30,599 bases of DNA, from NCBI GenBank assembly GCA_002308915.1, contig DBWI01000035.1, positions 558-31,156 on the forward strand. The letters run 5' to 3'. This document shows, one piece after another, positions 1 through 8,732 of this stretch. Position 1 is the first letter of the stretch. Each line of letters begins with the position of its first letter. This DNA comes from Christensenella sp. UBA1242. Its GTDB lineage: Bacteria > Bacillota > Clostridia > Christensenellales > UBA1242. The position numbers and the translations under genes were made by a program. Under the pieces are notes generated by a model. It was not told where the DNA came from. It was given only the letters and a program-made list of their open reading frames with translations, and did no database searches.

Positions 1-1
1 T

Positions 2-3000
2 AATATAACAAGAAATACAAACATCATAGTAGAAGATGTAAACAAAAACGTATACACAGTAACACTACCAACCACACAAACAGGCTATACACTAATGAAC
101 AAAGAAGGCACAGCTAACTTTGGTACAACAAGTGTAGAGTATGGCGATAGCATCTCTTTCAAAGTAGTATTAGCAGCAGCATATTCACAAAGTGTAGTTG
201 TTGTAAAGTGTAATACAACAGTAATAGAACCAAATGCAGAAGTATATACAATTTCAAATATTACAGAAAACATAGAGATAACTGTAGAAGGTGTGGTAAA
301 AACTTTATACACAATAACATTCCCAGCAGAAGTAGTAGTAAAGAGAAATGACATAGCACTAACATCTGGAGATCATGTTTATTATTCTGACATAATAGTA
401 TTATCTCCAAGCACAGAACCAGAAGATGGATACAGAGCAGTATTTACAGTAACAGGCGCAACAGCAGTAACGGGACAAGTTAATACATATCAGGTTACAG
501 GTGCTGTTACCATTGAATATAGGGTAGAAGAGTATATACCTACACCAAATGATTATCCAATGTTAAACTTCAAAAATTATAGCACAGAAGAACCATACAC
601 AGTTCAAGTTGGAGCCAAAAATACCAATATATCTGGGAATATCACGATACCAAACAAAATAAAAAAGGATGGCAAAGAATATACAGTAACAATAGTATAT
701 TCAAAAGGTTTCCAAGATTGCACAGAACTTACAAGTATAACAATACCAAGTACAATGAAGGAAGTTTGGAGCAATTCATTTAATGGCTGTACAAACTTGC
801 AAACAGTAATATTCGATAATTGTACAGAATTAACACTTCTTGGAAATGATTCATTCAAGAATTGTACAAGTTTAACATCCATAAAGATACCAGCATCAGT
901 AACAGAGATAGGACAAGTTAAAGGTAGTACAGATGGTAGAGGAAAGATATTCAATGGTTGCACAAACCTTGTAACAATAGACTTTGAAGATGATGCACAA
1001 TATGCAAGCCTTGATGTATTCCAAAACAACACACAATTAAAGAATGTAACAATTCCATCAGGAGTTGGAACAGTTGATGCAACATTCGATAATAACACAA
1101 CTCTTGAAACTGTAAAAATTCAAGATGGTATTACAAGTTTAGGACAAAATGCATTCCAATGGTGTACCAAACTTACAAGTATAACATTTTCTGAGAATTC
1201 ACAACTTACAAAAATTTATCGATGTGTGTTCAATGGATGTACAAATTTAACAGAAATAGCAATTCCAAGTGGTGTAACAAGTATAGAATATGGTGCATTT
1301 TCATTTTGTAATAGATTAACAAAAGTAATTACATCAAGTCTAGAAGATTGGTTAAAGATATTTTTTGATAATGAAGAGGCAAATCCATTATATTTTGCAC
1401 ATCATTTATATGTAGGTGAAAATGAAGTATCTGGTGAAGTTGTTATTCCAAATACAATAACATCAATACCTTCATATACATTCTATAGTTGTTCATTAAT
1501 TACAAGCTTAACAATTCCAAGCAGTGTAACAAGTATAGGTGGTAATGCATTTGGTTGCACTGGACTTACAAGTGTGACATTTGCCGAGAATTCACAACTT
1601 GAATACATACAAAATGGTGTATTCCAAAATTGTACAGGTATAACAAGCATAACAATACCCAATAGTGTAATTTATATAGGTGGTGGTGCATTCGCGGGTT
1701 GTTCTTCTCTTGAAAGTATGATATTACCATTTGTTGGTTCAAAAATAAAAACTTCAAGTGAAACATATCAATATCCATTTGGTTATCTATTTGGTACATC
1801 AAGTTATGTTGGTGGAACAAGTGTTAGACAACCTTATTATGGGCAAAATACATCATCAACAACCAATGGTAATTACTATATTCCATCAAGTTTAAGATCA
1901 GTAACAATCTTAGGTGGGAATATATTATATGGAGCATTTTCTAATTGTTCAATGCTAACATGCATTATATTGCCAACAAATTTAGCAAGTATAGAAGGTT
2001 ATGCATTATATAATTGCAGTGGACTAACTGAAATCACAATTCCAAACACGGTAATTGGCATAGGATATGGGGCATTCATTGGTTGTGCAGGCTTAACAAG
2101 TATAACAATTCCAAACAGTGTCATAAGTATAGGAGATTATGTATTTTCTGATTGTTGTCAACTCACAAGCATAACTATTGCCGAGAATTCACAACTTGCA
2201 AGTATAGGGAAAAATACATTTCAAAATTGTACTGGATTATCAGAAATAATAATTCCAAGTAGTGTAACGAGCATAGGTGAGTATGCATTTTATGGCTGCA
2301 GTGGACTTACGAGTGTAACATTTGACAATAATTCACAACTTGCAAGTATAGGACATTATGCATTCCAAAATTGCATGGGTATCACAAGTATAGAAATCCC
2401 CAATAGTGTAACAAGTTTGGGAAGTGGTGTGTTCTTCGGTTGTGGAAGTCTTGTTGAAATGACATTACCATTTATTGGTACAAGTTTGTCGTCAACTACA
2501 GCAAGTTCATCAACATTATTCGGATACATGTTTGGTTCATCAAGTTACACAGGTGGAACAAGTATTAAACAATACTATAGTCCTACAAAATATTCAACTT
2601 ATTATATTCCATCAAATTTAAGGTCAGTAACAATCTTAGGTGGGGATATATTATATGGTGCATTTTATGGTTGTTCAATGCTTACAAATATCACATTGGG
2701 TACTGGAGTAAATCTTATAAAAGACAATGTATTCTATAATTGTACGGGTTTAACAAGTATAACCATTTCAAGTAGTGTAACAAGCATTGGGCAAGAAGCA
2801 TTCAATGGATGTACTGGGCTCACTAGTATAACTATTCCAAGCAGTGTAACAAGTATTGGATATTATATATTTAAATATTGTAGTAATCTTGTTGAACTAA
2901 CATTGCCATTTGTTGGAGAAAGTATAAAAACTTCAAGTGACACAAACCAATACCCACTTGGATATTTATTTGGCTCAACAAGTTATACAGGTGGAACAGC

Positions 3001-6000
3001 TGTTACACAATATTATTATGGTTCAAGTACATCATCAACAACCATTGTAACTTATTATATTCCATCAAGTTTAAGGTCAGTAACAATCACAGGTGGAAAT
3101 ATATTATATGGTGCATTTTATGGTTGTTCAATGCTAACAAGCATTATATTGCCAACTAATTCAACAAGCATAGGAGATAATGCATTCTATAATTGTACAG
3201 GTATAACAAGCATAATCATACCAAGCAGTGTAACAAGTATTGGTCAATATGCGTTCTATAATTGTAGGTTTACAGAAATCACAATTCCAAACACTGTAAC
3301 AAGTATAAAATATGGCGCATTCCAAATTTGTACACGTTTAACAAAAGTAGTTACATCAAGCCTAGAAGATTGGTTAAAGATATCATTTGGTAGTGAGCAA
3401 TCAAATCCATTATATTATGCAAAGCATTTATACATTGGTGAAAATGAAGTAACAGAACTTGTGATACCAAACACAGTAACTTCAATAAATGCTTATGCAT
3501 TCTATAATTGTATAGGTTTAACAAGTATCACAATACCAAGCAGTGTAACAAGTATAGGAGAAGATGCATTCTATGGCTGCAGCGGAATAATAGAACTTAC
3601 CATTCCAAGCAGTGTAACAAGTATAGGTAAATATGCATTCTATGGCTGCAGTGGAATTACAAGTGTAACCATTGCCGAGGATTCACAACTTACAATCATA
3701 GATAATTATGCATTTGAGGGCTGTAGCTCAATCATTAAAGTAACAATATCAAGTCTAGAAGATTGGTTAAAAATATCATTTGGAACTCCTGCATCAAATC
3801 CATTAGGATATGCAAAACATTTATATATATGGGAAAATGAATTAACAGAACTAGTAATGCCAAACACAGTAACTTCAATAAATGCTTATGCATTCTATAA
3901 TTGTAAAGGTTTAACAAATATATTAATTCCAAGTAGTGTCACAAGTATAGGTGCTTCTGCATTCTATAATTGCACTGAACTCAAAATTGTGACTCTTGCC
4001 GAGAATGCACAACTTGAAAGTATGGGGAATGTTGCATTCTATAATTGTACTGGATTAACAAAAGTAGAAGTATCAAGCCTAGAAGATTGGTTAAAGATAT
4101 CAATTAATGATCATGCAGCAAATCCATTATATTATGCAAAGCATTTGTATATTGATGGAAATGAGATATCTGGTGAAGTTGTTATTCCAAATACAATAAC
4201 ATCAATATATTCTAGTGTATTCTATTATTGTTCTTTAATTACGAGCATCACAATACCAAGCAGTGTAACAAGTATAGGAAGTTATGCATTTATGGGATGT
4301 AGTGGGCTCACAGAAATTATAATACCAAGCAGTGTAACAAGTATAGGAGAAGATGCATTCTATTATTGCAGAGGACTCACAAGCATAACTATTGCCGAGA
4401 ATTCACAACTTACAAGCATAGGTAATTATGCATTCAAAGATTGTACTGGATTAACAAAAGTAGTTATATCAAGCCTAGAAGATTGGTTAAAGATATCATT
4501 TGGAAACAGCACATCAAATCCATTATGTAATGCAAAACACTTATATATAGGTGAGAATGAAGTAACAGAACTTGTAATACCAAACACAGCAACAGTTATA
4601 AACCGTTTTGCATTTTATAATTGCATTGGTCTAACAAGTGTAACGTTTGAAAATAATTCACAACTCACACGTATAGAACAAGATGCATTTAGAGATTGTA
4701 GTGTTTTAACAAACATCTCAATACCAAGCAGTGTAATAAGTATTGGACAGTATGCATTCTCAGGCTGTGGCAATCTTGTTGAAATGACTTTACCATTTGT
4801 TGGTAGCGGTAAAAAAATTGCAGGTGATACATATCAAAATCCATTCGGATATATATTTGGTTCATCAAGTTATACAGGTGGAATAAGTGTTTCACAATCT
4901 TATTATGGTTCAAGTTCATCATCAACAACCAGTTCAACATATTATATACCATCGTCACTCAGAACTGTTGTTGTAAATGGTGGAAGCTTGTTCTATGGGG
5001 CATTTTCTAATTGTTCAATGCTCACAAGTATAGTTATTGGTGCCAATGTAAACTCTGTTAGTGAGCATGCATTTGATGGCTGTACTGGCTTTCTAGTGAG
5101 TACAATATATGAAAATGCAACATATATTAGACAAAATGGTAATAGTCATGCAATTTTGTCTAATATAAATAGTACAGATGTTACAGAATTTAATATTCAC
5201 CCTGATTGTAAGGTTATTTGTGCAAATGTCTTCAAAGATTGTACTGGTTTAACCGAAATCACAATACCAAACAATGTAACAAGTATAGGAGATCGTGCAT
5301 TCTATAATTGTACTGGACTTACAAGTGTAACATTTGCAGAAAATTCACAACTTACAAGTATTGGTCAATATGCATTCCAAAGTTGTAAAAATTTAACAGA
5401 GTTCACAATGCCAAGTAATGTAATAAGTATAAGCCAATTTGCATTTTATAATTGTATAGGATTAACAAAAGTAACAACATCAAGCATAGAAGATTGGTTA
5501 AAGATATCATTTGGTAGTACCCAATCGAACCCATTATTTTACACGCAGCATCTTTATATAGGTGAAAATGAAGTAACGGAATTAACAATACCAAATACAA
5601 TAAAAGAAATAAAAAAATATGCATTTTATAATTGTAAAGGTTTAACAAGTATCACAATTCCAAGTAGTGTAACAAGCATAGGAGTATATGCATTCTATAA
5701 ATGTACAGGTTTAACAGGAACCATAATTCTAAATTGTGTAACAAGTATAGGAGAAGATGCATTCTATGATTGCAGTAGTTTAACAGGAATCACAATACTC
5801 GGTAGTATGACAGATATTGGGCAACAAGCATTTTATAGATGTAATAGCCTAAATAAAGTAACTATATCAAGTATAGAAGATTGGTTAAAGATATCATTCA
5901 ATGATGGTAGTTCTAATCCATTAGATTATGCAAATCATTTGTATATAGGTGAAAATGAAGTGACAGACCTTGTAATACCAAATACAATCACAGTTATAAA

Positions 6001-6400
6001 TCAATATGCATTCTTTGGATGCAAAGGTCTAACAAGTATCACAATCCCAAGTAGTGTAACTAGTATAGGTTATTCTGCATTTAATGGTTGTACTAGACTT
6101 ACAAGTGTGACATTTGCCGAGAATTCACAATTGACAAGTATAGCAAGTTATGCGTTTGAAAATTGTACAAGTTTAACAGAAATCACAATACCAAGCAGTG
6201 TAACAAGTATAGTACAATATGCTTTTTCAGCTTGCACAAACTTGATAAGTGTAACATTTGAAAATACAAGTGGTTGGTATTATGCTAGTACAGCTTCAGC
6301 AACAAGTGGAACTTCTATAGATGTATCTACACCTTCTACTAATGCAACAAATCTTAAATCAACATACACTCAATATTACTGGAAGAGAAATGATTCTTAA
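2..6400 (+). CDS. Giant BspA-like leucine-rich-repeat (LRR_5) surface protein, 5' end outside the window
   Basis: The reading frame is open from base 2, so the gene starts upstream of the window; at least 2132 residues are visible. The first ~200 residues are beta-rich, Ig-like or flagellar-hook-like, and serine/threonine/valine rich. From about base 650 onwards the protein is a long run of ~23-residue units of the form LTSITIPSSVTSIGxxAFxxC, the hallmark of BspA/LRR_5 proteins, which in other bacteria are surface or secreted adhesins. Two larger cassettes interrupt the ladder: one around (S)LEDWLKI..NPLYYAKHLYIGENEV (seven copies) and one around LPFVG..YYIPSSLRSV (four copies). The C-terminus ends in ..TQYYWKRNDS with no LPXTG motif or membrane anchor, so cell attachment, if any, must use another region. 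A signal peptide would lie off the window. A terminator follows directly. Surface adhesion or host/mucin binding is inference from the family. Confidence 0.93.
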   Translation, partial: NITRNTNIIVEDVNKNVYTVTLPTTQTGYTLMNKEGTANFGTTSVEYGDSISFKVVLAAAYSQSVVVVKCNTTVIEPNAEVYTISNITENIEITVEGVVKTLYTITFPAEVVVKRNDIALTSGDHVYYSDIIVLSPSTEPEDGYRAVFTVTGATAVTGQVNTYQVTGAVTIEYRVEEYIPTPNDYPMLNFKNYSTEEPYTVQVGAKNTNISGNITIPNKIKKDGKEYTVTIVYSKGFQDCTELTSITIPSTMKEVWSNSFNGCTNLQTVIFDNCTELTLLGNDSFKNCTSLTSIKIPASVTEIGQVKGSTDGRGKIFNGCTNLVTIDFEDDAQYASLDVFQNNTQLKNVTIPSGVGTVDATFDNNTTLETVKIQDGITSLGQNAFQWCTKLTSITFSENSQLTKIYRCVFNGCTNLTEIAIPSGVTSIEYGAFSFCNRLTKVITSSLEDWLKIFFDNEEANPLYFAHHLYVGENEVSGEVVIPNTITSIPSYTFYSCSLITSLTIPSSVTSIGGNAFGCTGLTSVTFAENSQLEYIQNGVFQNCTGITSITIPNSVIYIGGGAFAGCSSLESMILPFVGSKIKTSSETYQYPFGYLFGTSSYVGGTSVRQPYYGQNTSSTTNGNYYIPSSLRSVTILGGNILYGAFSNCSMLTCIILPTNLASIEGYALYNCSGLTEITIPNTVIGIGYGAFIGCAGLTSITIPNSVISIGDYVFSDCCQLTSITIAENSQLASIGKNTFQNCTGLSEIIIPSSVTSIGEYAFYGCSGLTSVTFDNNSQLASIGHYAFQNCMGITSIEIPNSVTSLGSGVFFGCGSLVEMTLPFIGTSLSSTTASSSTLFGYMFGSSSYTGGTSIKQYYSPTKYSTYYIPSNLRSVTILGGDILYGAFYGCSMLTNITLGTGVNLIKDNVFYNCTGLTSITISSSVTSIGQEAFNGCTGLTSITIPSSVTSIGYYIFKYCSNLVELTLPFVGESIKTSSDTNQYPLGYLFGSTSYTGGTAVTQYYYGSSTSSTTIVTYYIPSSLRSVTITGGNILYGAFYGCSMLTSIILPTNSTSIGDNAFYNCTGITSIIIPSSVTSIGQYAFYNCRFTEITIPNTVTSIKYGAFQICTRLTKVVTSSLEDWLKISFGSEQSNPLYYAKHLYIGENEVTELVIPNTVTSINAYAFYNCIGLTSITIPSSVTSIGEDAFYGCSGIIELTIPSSVTSIGKYAFYGCSGITSVTIAEDSQLTIIDNYAFEGCSSIIKVTISSLEDWLKISFGTPASNPLGYAKHLYIWENELTELVMPNTVTSINAYAFYNCKGLTNILIPSSVTSIGASAFYNCTELKIVTLAENAQLESMGNVAFYNCTGLTKVEVSSLEDWLKISINDHAANPLYYAKHLYIDGNEISGEVVIPNTITSIYSSVFYYCSLITSITIPSSVTSIGSYAFMGCSGLTEIIIPSSVTSIGEDAFYYCRGLTSITIAENSQLTSIGNYAFKDCTGLTKVVISSLEDWLKISFGNSTSNPLCNAKHLYIGENEVTELVIPNTATVINRFAFYNCIGLTSVTFENNSQLTRIEQDAFRDCSVLTNISIPSSVISIGQYAFSGCGNLVEMTLPFVGSGKKIAGDTYQNPFGYIFGSSSYTGGISVSQSYYGSSSSSTTSSTYYIPSSLRTVVVNGGSLFYGAFSNCSMLTSIVIGANVNSVSEHAFDGCTGFLVSTIYENATYIRQNGNSHAILSNINSTDVTEFNIHPDCKVICANVFKDCTGLTEITIPNNVTSIGDRAFYNCTGLTSVTFAENSQLTSIGQYAFQSCKNLTEFTMPSNVISISQFAFYNCIGLTKVTTSSIEDWLKISFGSTQSNPLFYTQHLYIGENEVTELTIPNTIKEIKKYAFYNCKGLTSITIPSSVTSIGVYAFYKCTGLTGTIILNCVTSIGEDAFYDCSSLTGITILGSMTDIGQQAFYRCNSLNKVTISSIEDWLKISFNDGSSNPLDYANHLYIGENEVTDLVIPNTITVINQYAFFGCKGLTSITIPSSVTSIGYSAFNGCTRLTSVTFAENSQLTSIASYAFENCTSLTEITIPSSVTSIVQYAFSACTNLISVTFENTSGWYYASTASATSGTSIDVSTPSTNATNLKSTYTQYYWKRNDS
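1334..6010 (+). repeat. Seven-copy 'EDWLKI' cassette inside the LRR gene
   Basis: Seven in-frame cassettes start near bases 1334, 3355, 3749, 4072, 4466, 5480 and 5866. Each encodes S(L/I)EDWLKI, a variable ~9-residue stretch, NPL.YAKHLYI..NE, then an IPNT(V/I) segment leading back into a normal LRR_5 unit. The DNA is also similar (agaagattggttaaagat recurs), so recent duplication or homogenisation is likely. Confidence 0.85.
1720..5035 (+). repeat. Four-copy 'LPFVG...YYIPSSLR' cassette inside the LRR gene
   Basis: Four in-frame cassettes of roughly 80 residues start near bases 1720, 2462, 2902 and 4788. Each runs LPF(V/I)G, a variable Ser/Thr-rich part, (F/L)GY.FG(S/T).SY.GG, a Tyr/Ser/Thr-rich loop, YYIPS.LR(S/T)V and YGAF..CSML. 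They resemble an inserted beta-hairpin or loop domain carried on the LRR solenoid. Confidence 0.8.
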
Positions 6401-6410
6401 AAATTAACAA

Positions 6411-6439
6411 AAAGACAAGTCGTTTGGCTTGTCTTTTTT
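6411..6439 (+). terminator. Rho-independent terminator after the LRR gene
   Basis: Nine-base-pair stem AAAGACAAG / CTTGTCTTT with loop TCGTTTGG, ending in a run of six T. It begins 11 bases after the LRR stop codon. Confidence 0.9.
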
Positions 6440-6452
6440 GATGCTTTTATAT

Positions 6453-6482
6453 TTGACACAAAATGTGGATTTGTGGTATTTT
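6453..6482 (+). promoter_or_regulatory. Predicted sigma-A promoter of nth (leaderless type)
   Basis: TTGACA at 6453-6458, 18-base spacer, TATTTT at 6477-6482, then six bases before the nth ATG at 6489. The ATG therefore falls at the expected transcription start, and no Shine-Dalgarno sequence is visible. Confidence 0.55.
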
Positions 6483-6488
6483 TTGAAT

Positions 6489-7112
6489 ATGAAAAATAAG
6501 CAAAAAATTATTTTGGAATATATGCACAATTTGTTTCCTGATGCAGGATGTGAACTTGTTAGCAATAATGGTTATGAACTTATTGTGAGTGTTATTCTTT
6601 CTGCACAATGTACAGACAAAAGGGTTAATCAAACAACGCCTGCACTTTTTGCAAAATATCCAACTGTTTACGATTTGGCAAAAGCAAATCAAAGTGATGT
6701 TGAAGATATCATAAAACCTTGTGGATTTTATCACAACAAAGCAAAAAATATTATTGCATGCAGTAAAGCTATTGTTGAAAAGTATGGTGGGGAGCTTCCA
6801 AAAACAGTTGAAGAAATGATGACACTTCCGGGTGTTGGAATGAAAACTGCAAAAGTTGTTTGTGGTGATTTGTATAAAAGCAAAGTTATTGCTGTTGATA
6901 CTCATGTAAAAAGAGTAAGCAACAGACTTGGACTTGTGAATGAACAAAATGCAGACAAGATTTCAATTATGTTAGAAAAAATGTTTGCCGATGATATAAC
7001 AAGCGTTCATCACAGGTTTGTTCTATTTGGTAGATATTATTGCAAATCTCAAAATCCAAAGTGTGAAAATTGTGGATTAAAGAATGTTTGTGATTATTAT
7101 AAACACAAATGA
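6489..7112 (+). CDS. nth: Endonuclease III, DNA glycosylase/AP lyase
   Basis: 207-residue base-excision-repair enzyme that removes oxidised pyrimidines and cleaves at the abasic site. The helix-hairpin-helix LPGVGMKTA lies at residues 113-121, with the catalytic Lys119 equivalent to E. coli Lys120; the catalytic Asp is D137 in AVDTHV. The C-terminal 4Fe-4S cluster ligands are C185, C192, C195 and C201 with the canonical C-x6-C-x2-C-x5-C spacing. The length matches the family. An in-frame extension back to 6429 exists, but it would run through the terminator, and family members start near MKNKQK, so I chose 6489. No Shine-Dalgarno sequence precedes this start; the promoter places it at or near +1. 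obg follows 47 bases downstream, possibly with its own signals. Confidence 0.96.
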   Translation: MKNKQKIILEYMHNLFPDAGCELVSNNGYELIVSVILSAQCTDKRVNQTTPALFAKYPTVYDLAKANQSDVEDIIKPCGFYHNKAKNIIACSKAIVEKYGGELPKTVEEMMTLPGVGMKTAKVVCGDLYKSKVIAVDTHVKRVSNRLGLVNEQNADKISIMLEKMFADDITSVHHRFVLFGRYYCKSQNPKCENCGLKNVCDYYKHK

Positions 7113-7159
7113 TATACAAAATGTTTTTTTTGTGTTAATATTTGAATAAAGGATAGTAT

Positions 7160-8428
7160 ATGTTTTTAGACAGAGTAAAAATTACAATCAAAGCAGGTAA
7201 TGGCGGCAATGGTGCTGTTTCTTTTTATCGCTCAAAACTCACAATGAATGGTGGGCCAGATGGTGGCGATGGTGGAAAAGGTGGTAGCATTATTTTTGTC
7301 GCAGACGAAGGAATGAATACGCTTTATAGTTTTTCTTTTAAGAAAAAGTTTGTTGCAACAGATGGCTTAAAAGGAGACAAAAAACATAAAAAGGGTGCAG
7401 ATGGAAATGATGTTTTAATCAAAGTACCTTGTGGAACAGTTATCTTAGATGCAGAAAGTGAAAAAGTTGTTGCAGACCTTGTTGAAAATGGACAAAAGTT
7501 TGTTGCTCTTCGTGGTGGTGCTGGTGGACATGGAAATGAATATTTTAAAACATCCACAAGACAGGCTCCAAGATTTTCTCAAACTGGTGAAGTTGTTAAA
7601 GAGAAACAAGTTATATTAGAACTAAAAAGTATTGCAGATGTTGGACTTGTTGGATATCCAAATGTTGGGAAGAGTACTCTTCTTTCTGTTATTTCAAATG
7701 CAACTCCAAAAATTGCAAATTATCACTTTACAACAATTTATCCAAATCTTGGAATGGTTGCATACAAGGGGAATAGCTTTGTTGCTGCAGATATTCCAGG
7801 ACTTATTGAAGGTGCAAGTGAGGGCGTTGGACTTGGTCATTACTTTTTGAAGCATGTAGAAAGAGTAAGGGTTATAGTTCATCTTGTTGACATTTCTGGA
7901 AGTGAAGGAAGAAACCCAGTTGAAGATTACTTTAGTATAAATAGTGAACTTGAAAAATATAGTCCCAAACTTGCAACTGTGCCACAAGTTGTTGCTTTAA
8001 CAAAAACAGATTTGTTAACTCAAGATGAATTGGAAGACAAAATCAAAGATTTTGAAAGTAAGACAAAAGTCAAAGCAATTCCAATTTGTTCAATAATTCA
8101 CGAAGGTGTTGATGAACTTTTAGGTAAGGTTTGGCAAGTGCTAGAAAAAACACCAAAACCAGCACCAATTGATGTTGAACTAACAGATTTTGACACTCGT
8201 GACAAGCAATCATTTGAGATTGTAAAAATTGATGAAGAAACATATGAAGTTAAGGGTGGGCTTGTTGATAATATGATTAGGGGTATTGTTCTTAGTGACC
8301 CAACTTCGTTTGCATATTTTCAAAATGCACTCAAAAAATTTGGTATTATTCAAAAATTATTAGATAGTGGAATGAAAGACGGCGACACAGTTGTTATAAA
8401 AGATATTTCATTCACATATGAGCAATAA
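7160..8428 (+). CDS. obg: Obg family GTPase
   Basis: 422-residue essential GTPase that acts in late 50S ribosome assembly and stress/sporulation signalling. The Gly-rich Obg fold occupies residues 1-158 (MFLDRVKITIKAGNGGNGAV, GGPDGGDGGKGG). The G domain has G1 GYPNVGKS at 165-172, G3 DIPGL at 211-215 and G4 TKTD at 281-284, where the usual Asn is replaced by Thr. The C-terminal OCT domain covers about 345-422. A Shine-Dalgarno-like AAAGGA precedes the ATG. The gene sits just upstream of yhbY, another ribosome-assembly factor, with which it is probably co-transcribed. Confidence 0.97.
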   Translation: MFLDRVKITIKAGNGGNGAVSFYRSKLTMNGGPDGGDGGKGGSIIFVADEGMNTLYSFSFKKKFVATDGLKGDKKHKKGADGNDVLIKVPCGTVILDAESEKVVADLVENGQKFVALRGGAGGHGNEYFKTSTRQAPRFSQTGEVVKEKQVILELKSIADVGLVGYPNVGKSTLLSVISNATPKIANYHFTTIYPNLGMVAYKGNSFVAADIPGLIEGASEGVGLGHYFLKHVERVRVIVHLVDISGSEGRNPVEDYFSINSELEKYSPKLATVPQVVALTKTDLLTQDELEDKIKDFESKTKVKAIPICSIIHEGVDELLGKVWQVLEKTPKPAPIDVELTDFDTRDKQSFEIVKIDEETYEVKGGLVDNMIRGIVLSDPTSFAYFQNALKKFGIIQKLLDSGMKDGDTVVIKDISFTYEQ

Positions 8429-8438
8429 AGGAGATTTT

Positions 8439-8732
8439 ATGATTACAACAAAACAAAGGGCAAGTCTTAGAGGTCTTGCAATGAAACTTGAGCCAACTAT
8501 GCAAATTGGTAAAGATGGGCTAAAGCCAGAGTCTGTTGTTCAAATTGAAGAAATGCTTGAAGCAAGAGAACTTATCAAGGTTAGAATACTAAAAAATAGT
8601 GATGAAGATATCAAGAGTTTGGCAAATGATGTTGCACAAAAACTTGGAGCAGAGTGTGTTCAAGTTATCGGTGGAGTGTTTGTACTTTACAGACGTTCAA
8701 ACAAAAAAGGTATCAAACACATTGAGTTCTAG
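8439..8732 (+). CDS. yhbY: YhbY-type CRM-domain RNA-binding ribosome-assembly protein
   Basis: 97-residue CRS1-YhbY (CRM) domain protein associated with pre-50S particles. The N-terminal TTKQRASLRGLA and the conserved loop IGKDGLKP are family signatures. The start at 8439 follows AAAGGAG by seven bases and lies 10 bases after the obg stop; the in-frame upstream ATG at 8418 would overlap obg and lacks a ribosome site. The stop codon TAG (8730-8732) overlaps the stop of the convergent gene on the minus strand within the palindrome CTAG. In Bacillus, yhbY is followed by nadD-yqeK-rsfS; here those two middle genes are absent and rsfS follows after an unrelated membrane protein. Confidence 0.95.
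   Translation: MITTKQRASLRGLAMKLEPTMQIGKDGLKPESVVQIEEMLEARELIKVRILKNSDEDIKSLANDVAQKLGAECVQVIGGVFVLYRRSNKKGIKHIEF

Noticed and set aside
1566..5648. Several 65-90 codon open frames on the minus strand within the LRR gene
   Set aside because: They are antisense to the repeated LRR units, recur with the repeats, and have low-complexity Leu/Tyr-rich products and no ribosome sites.
1330..6300. Regularly spaced repeats that might suggest a CRISPR array or satellite DNA
   Set aside because: The repeats are in frame, diverged and coding (LRR_5 units); there are no unique spacers of constant length and no cas genes.
6447..6947. 166-codon minus-strand frame opposite nth
   Set aside because: nth has all catalytic and cluster residues on the plus strand; the opposite frame is Asn/Phe/Cys-rich and has no ribosome site.
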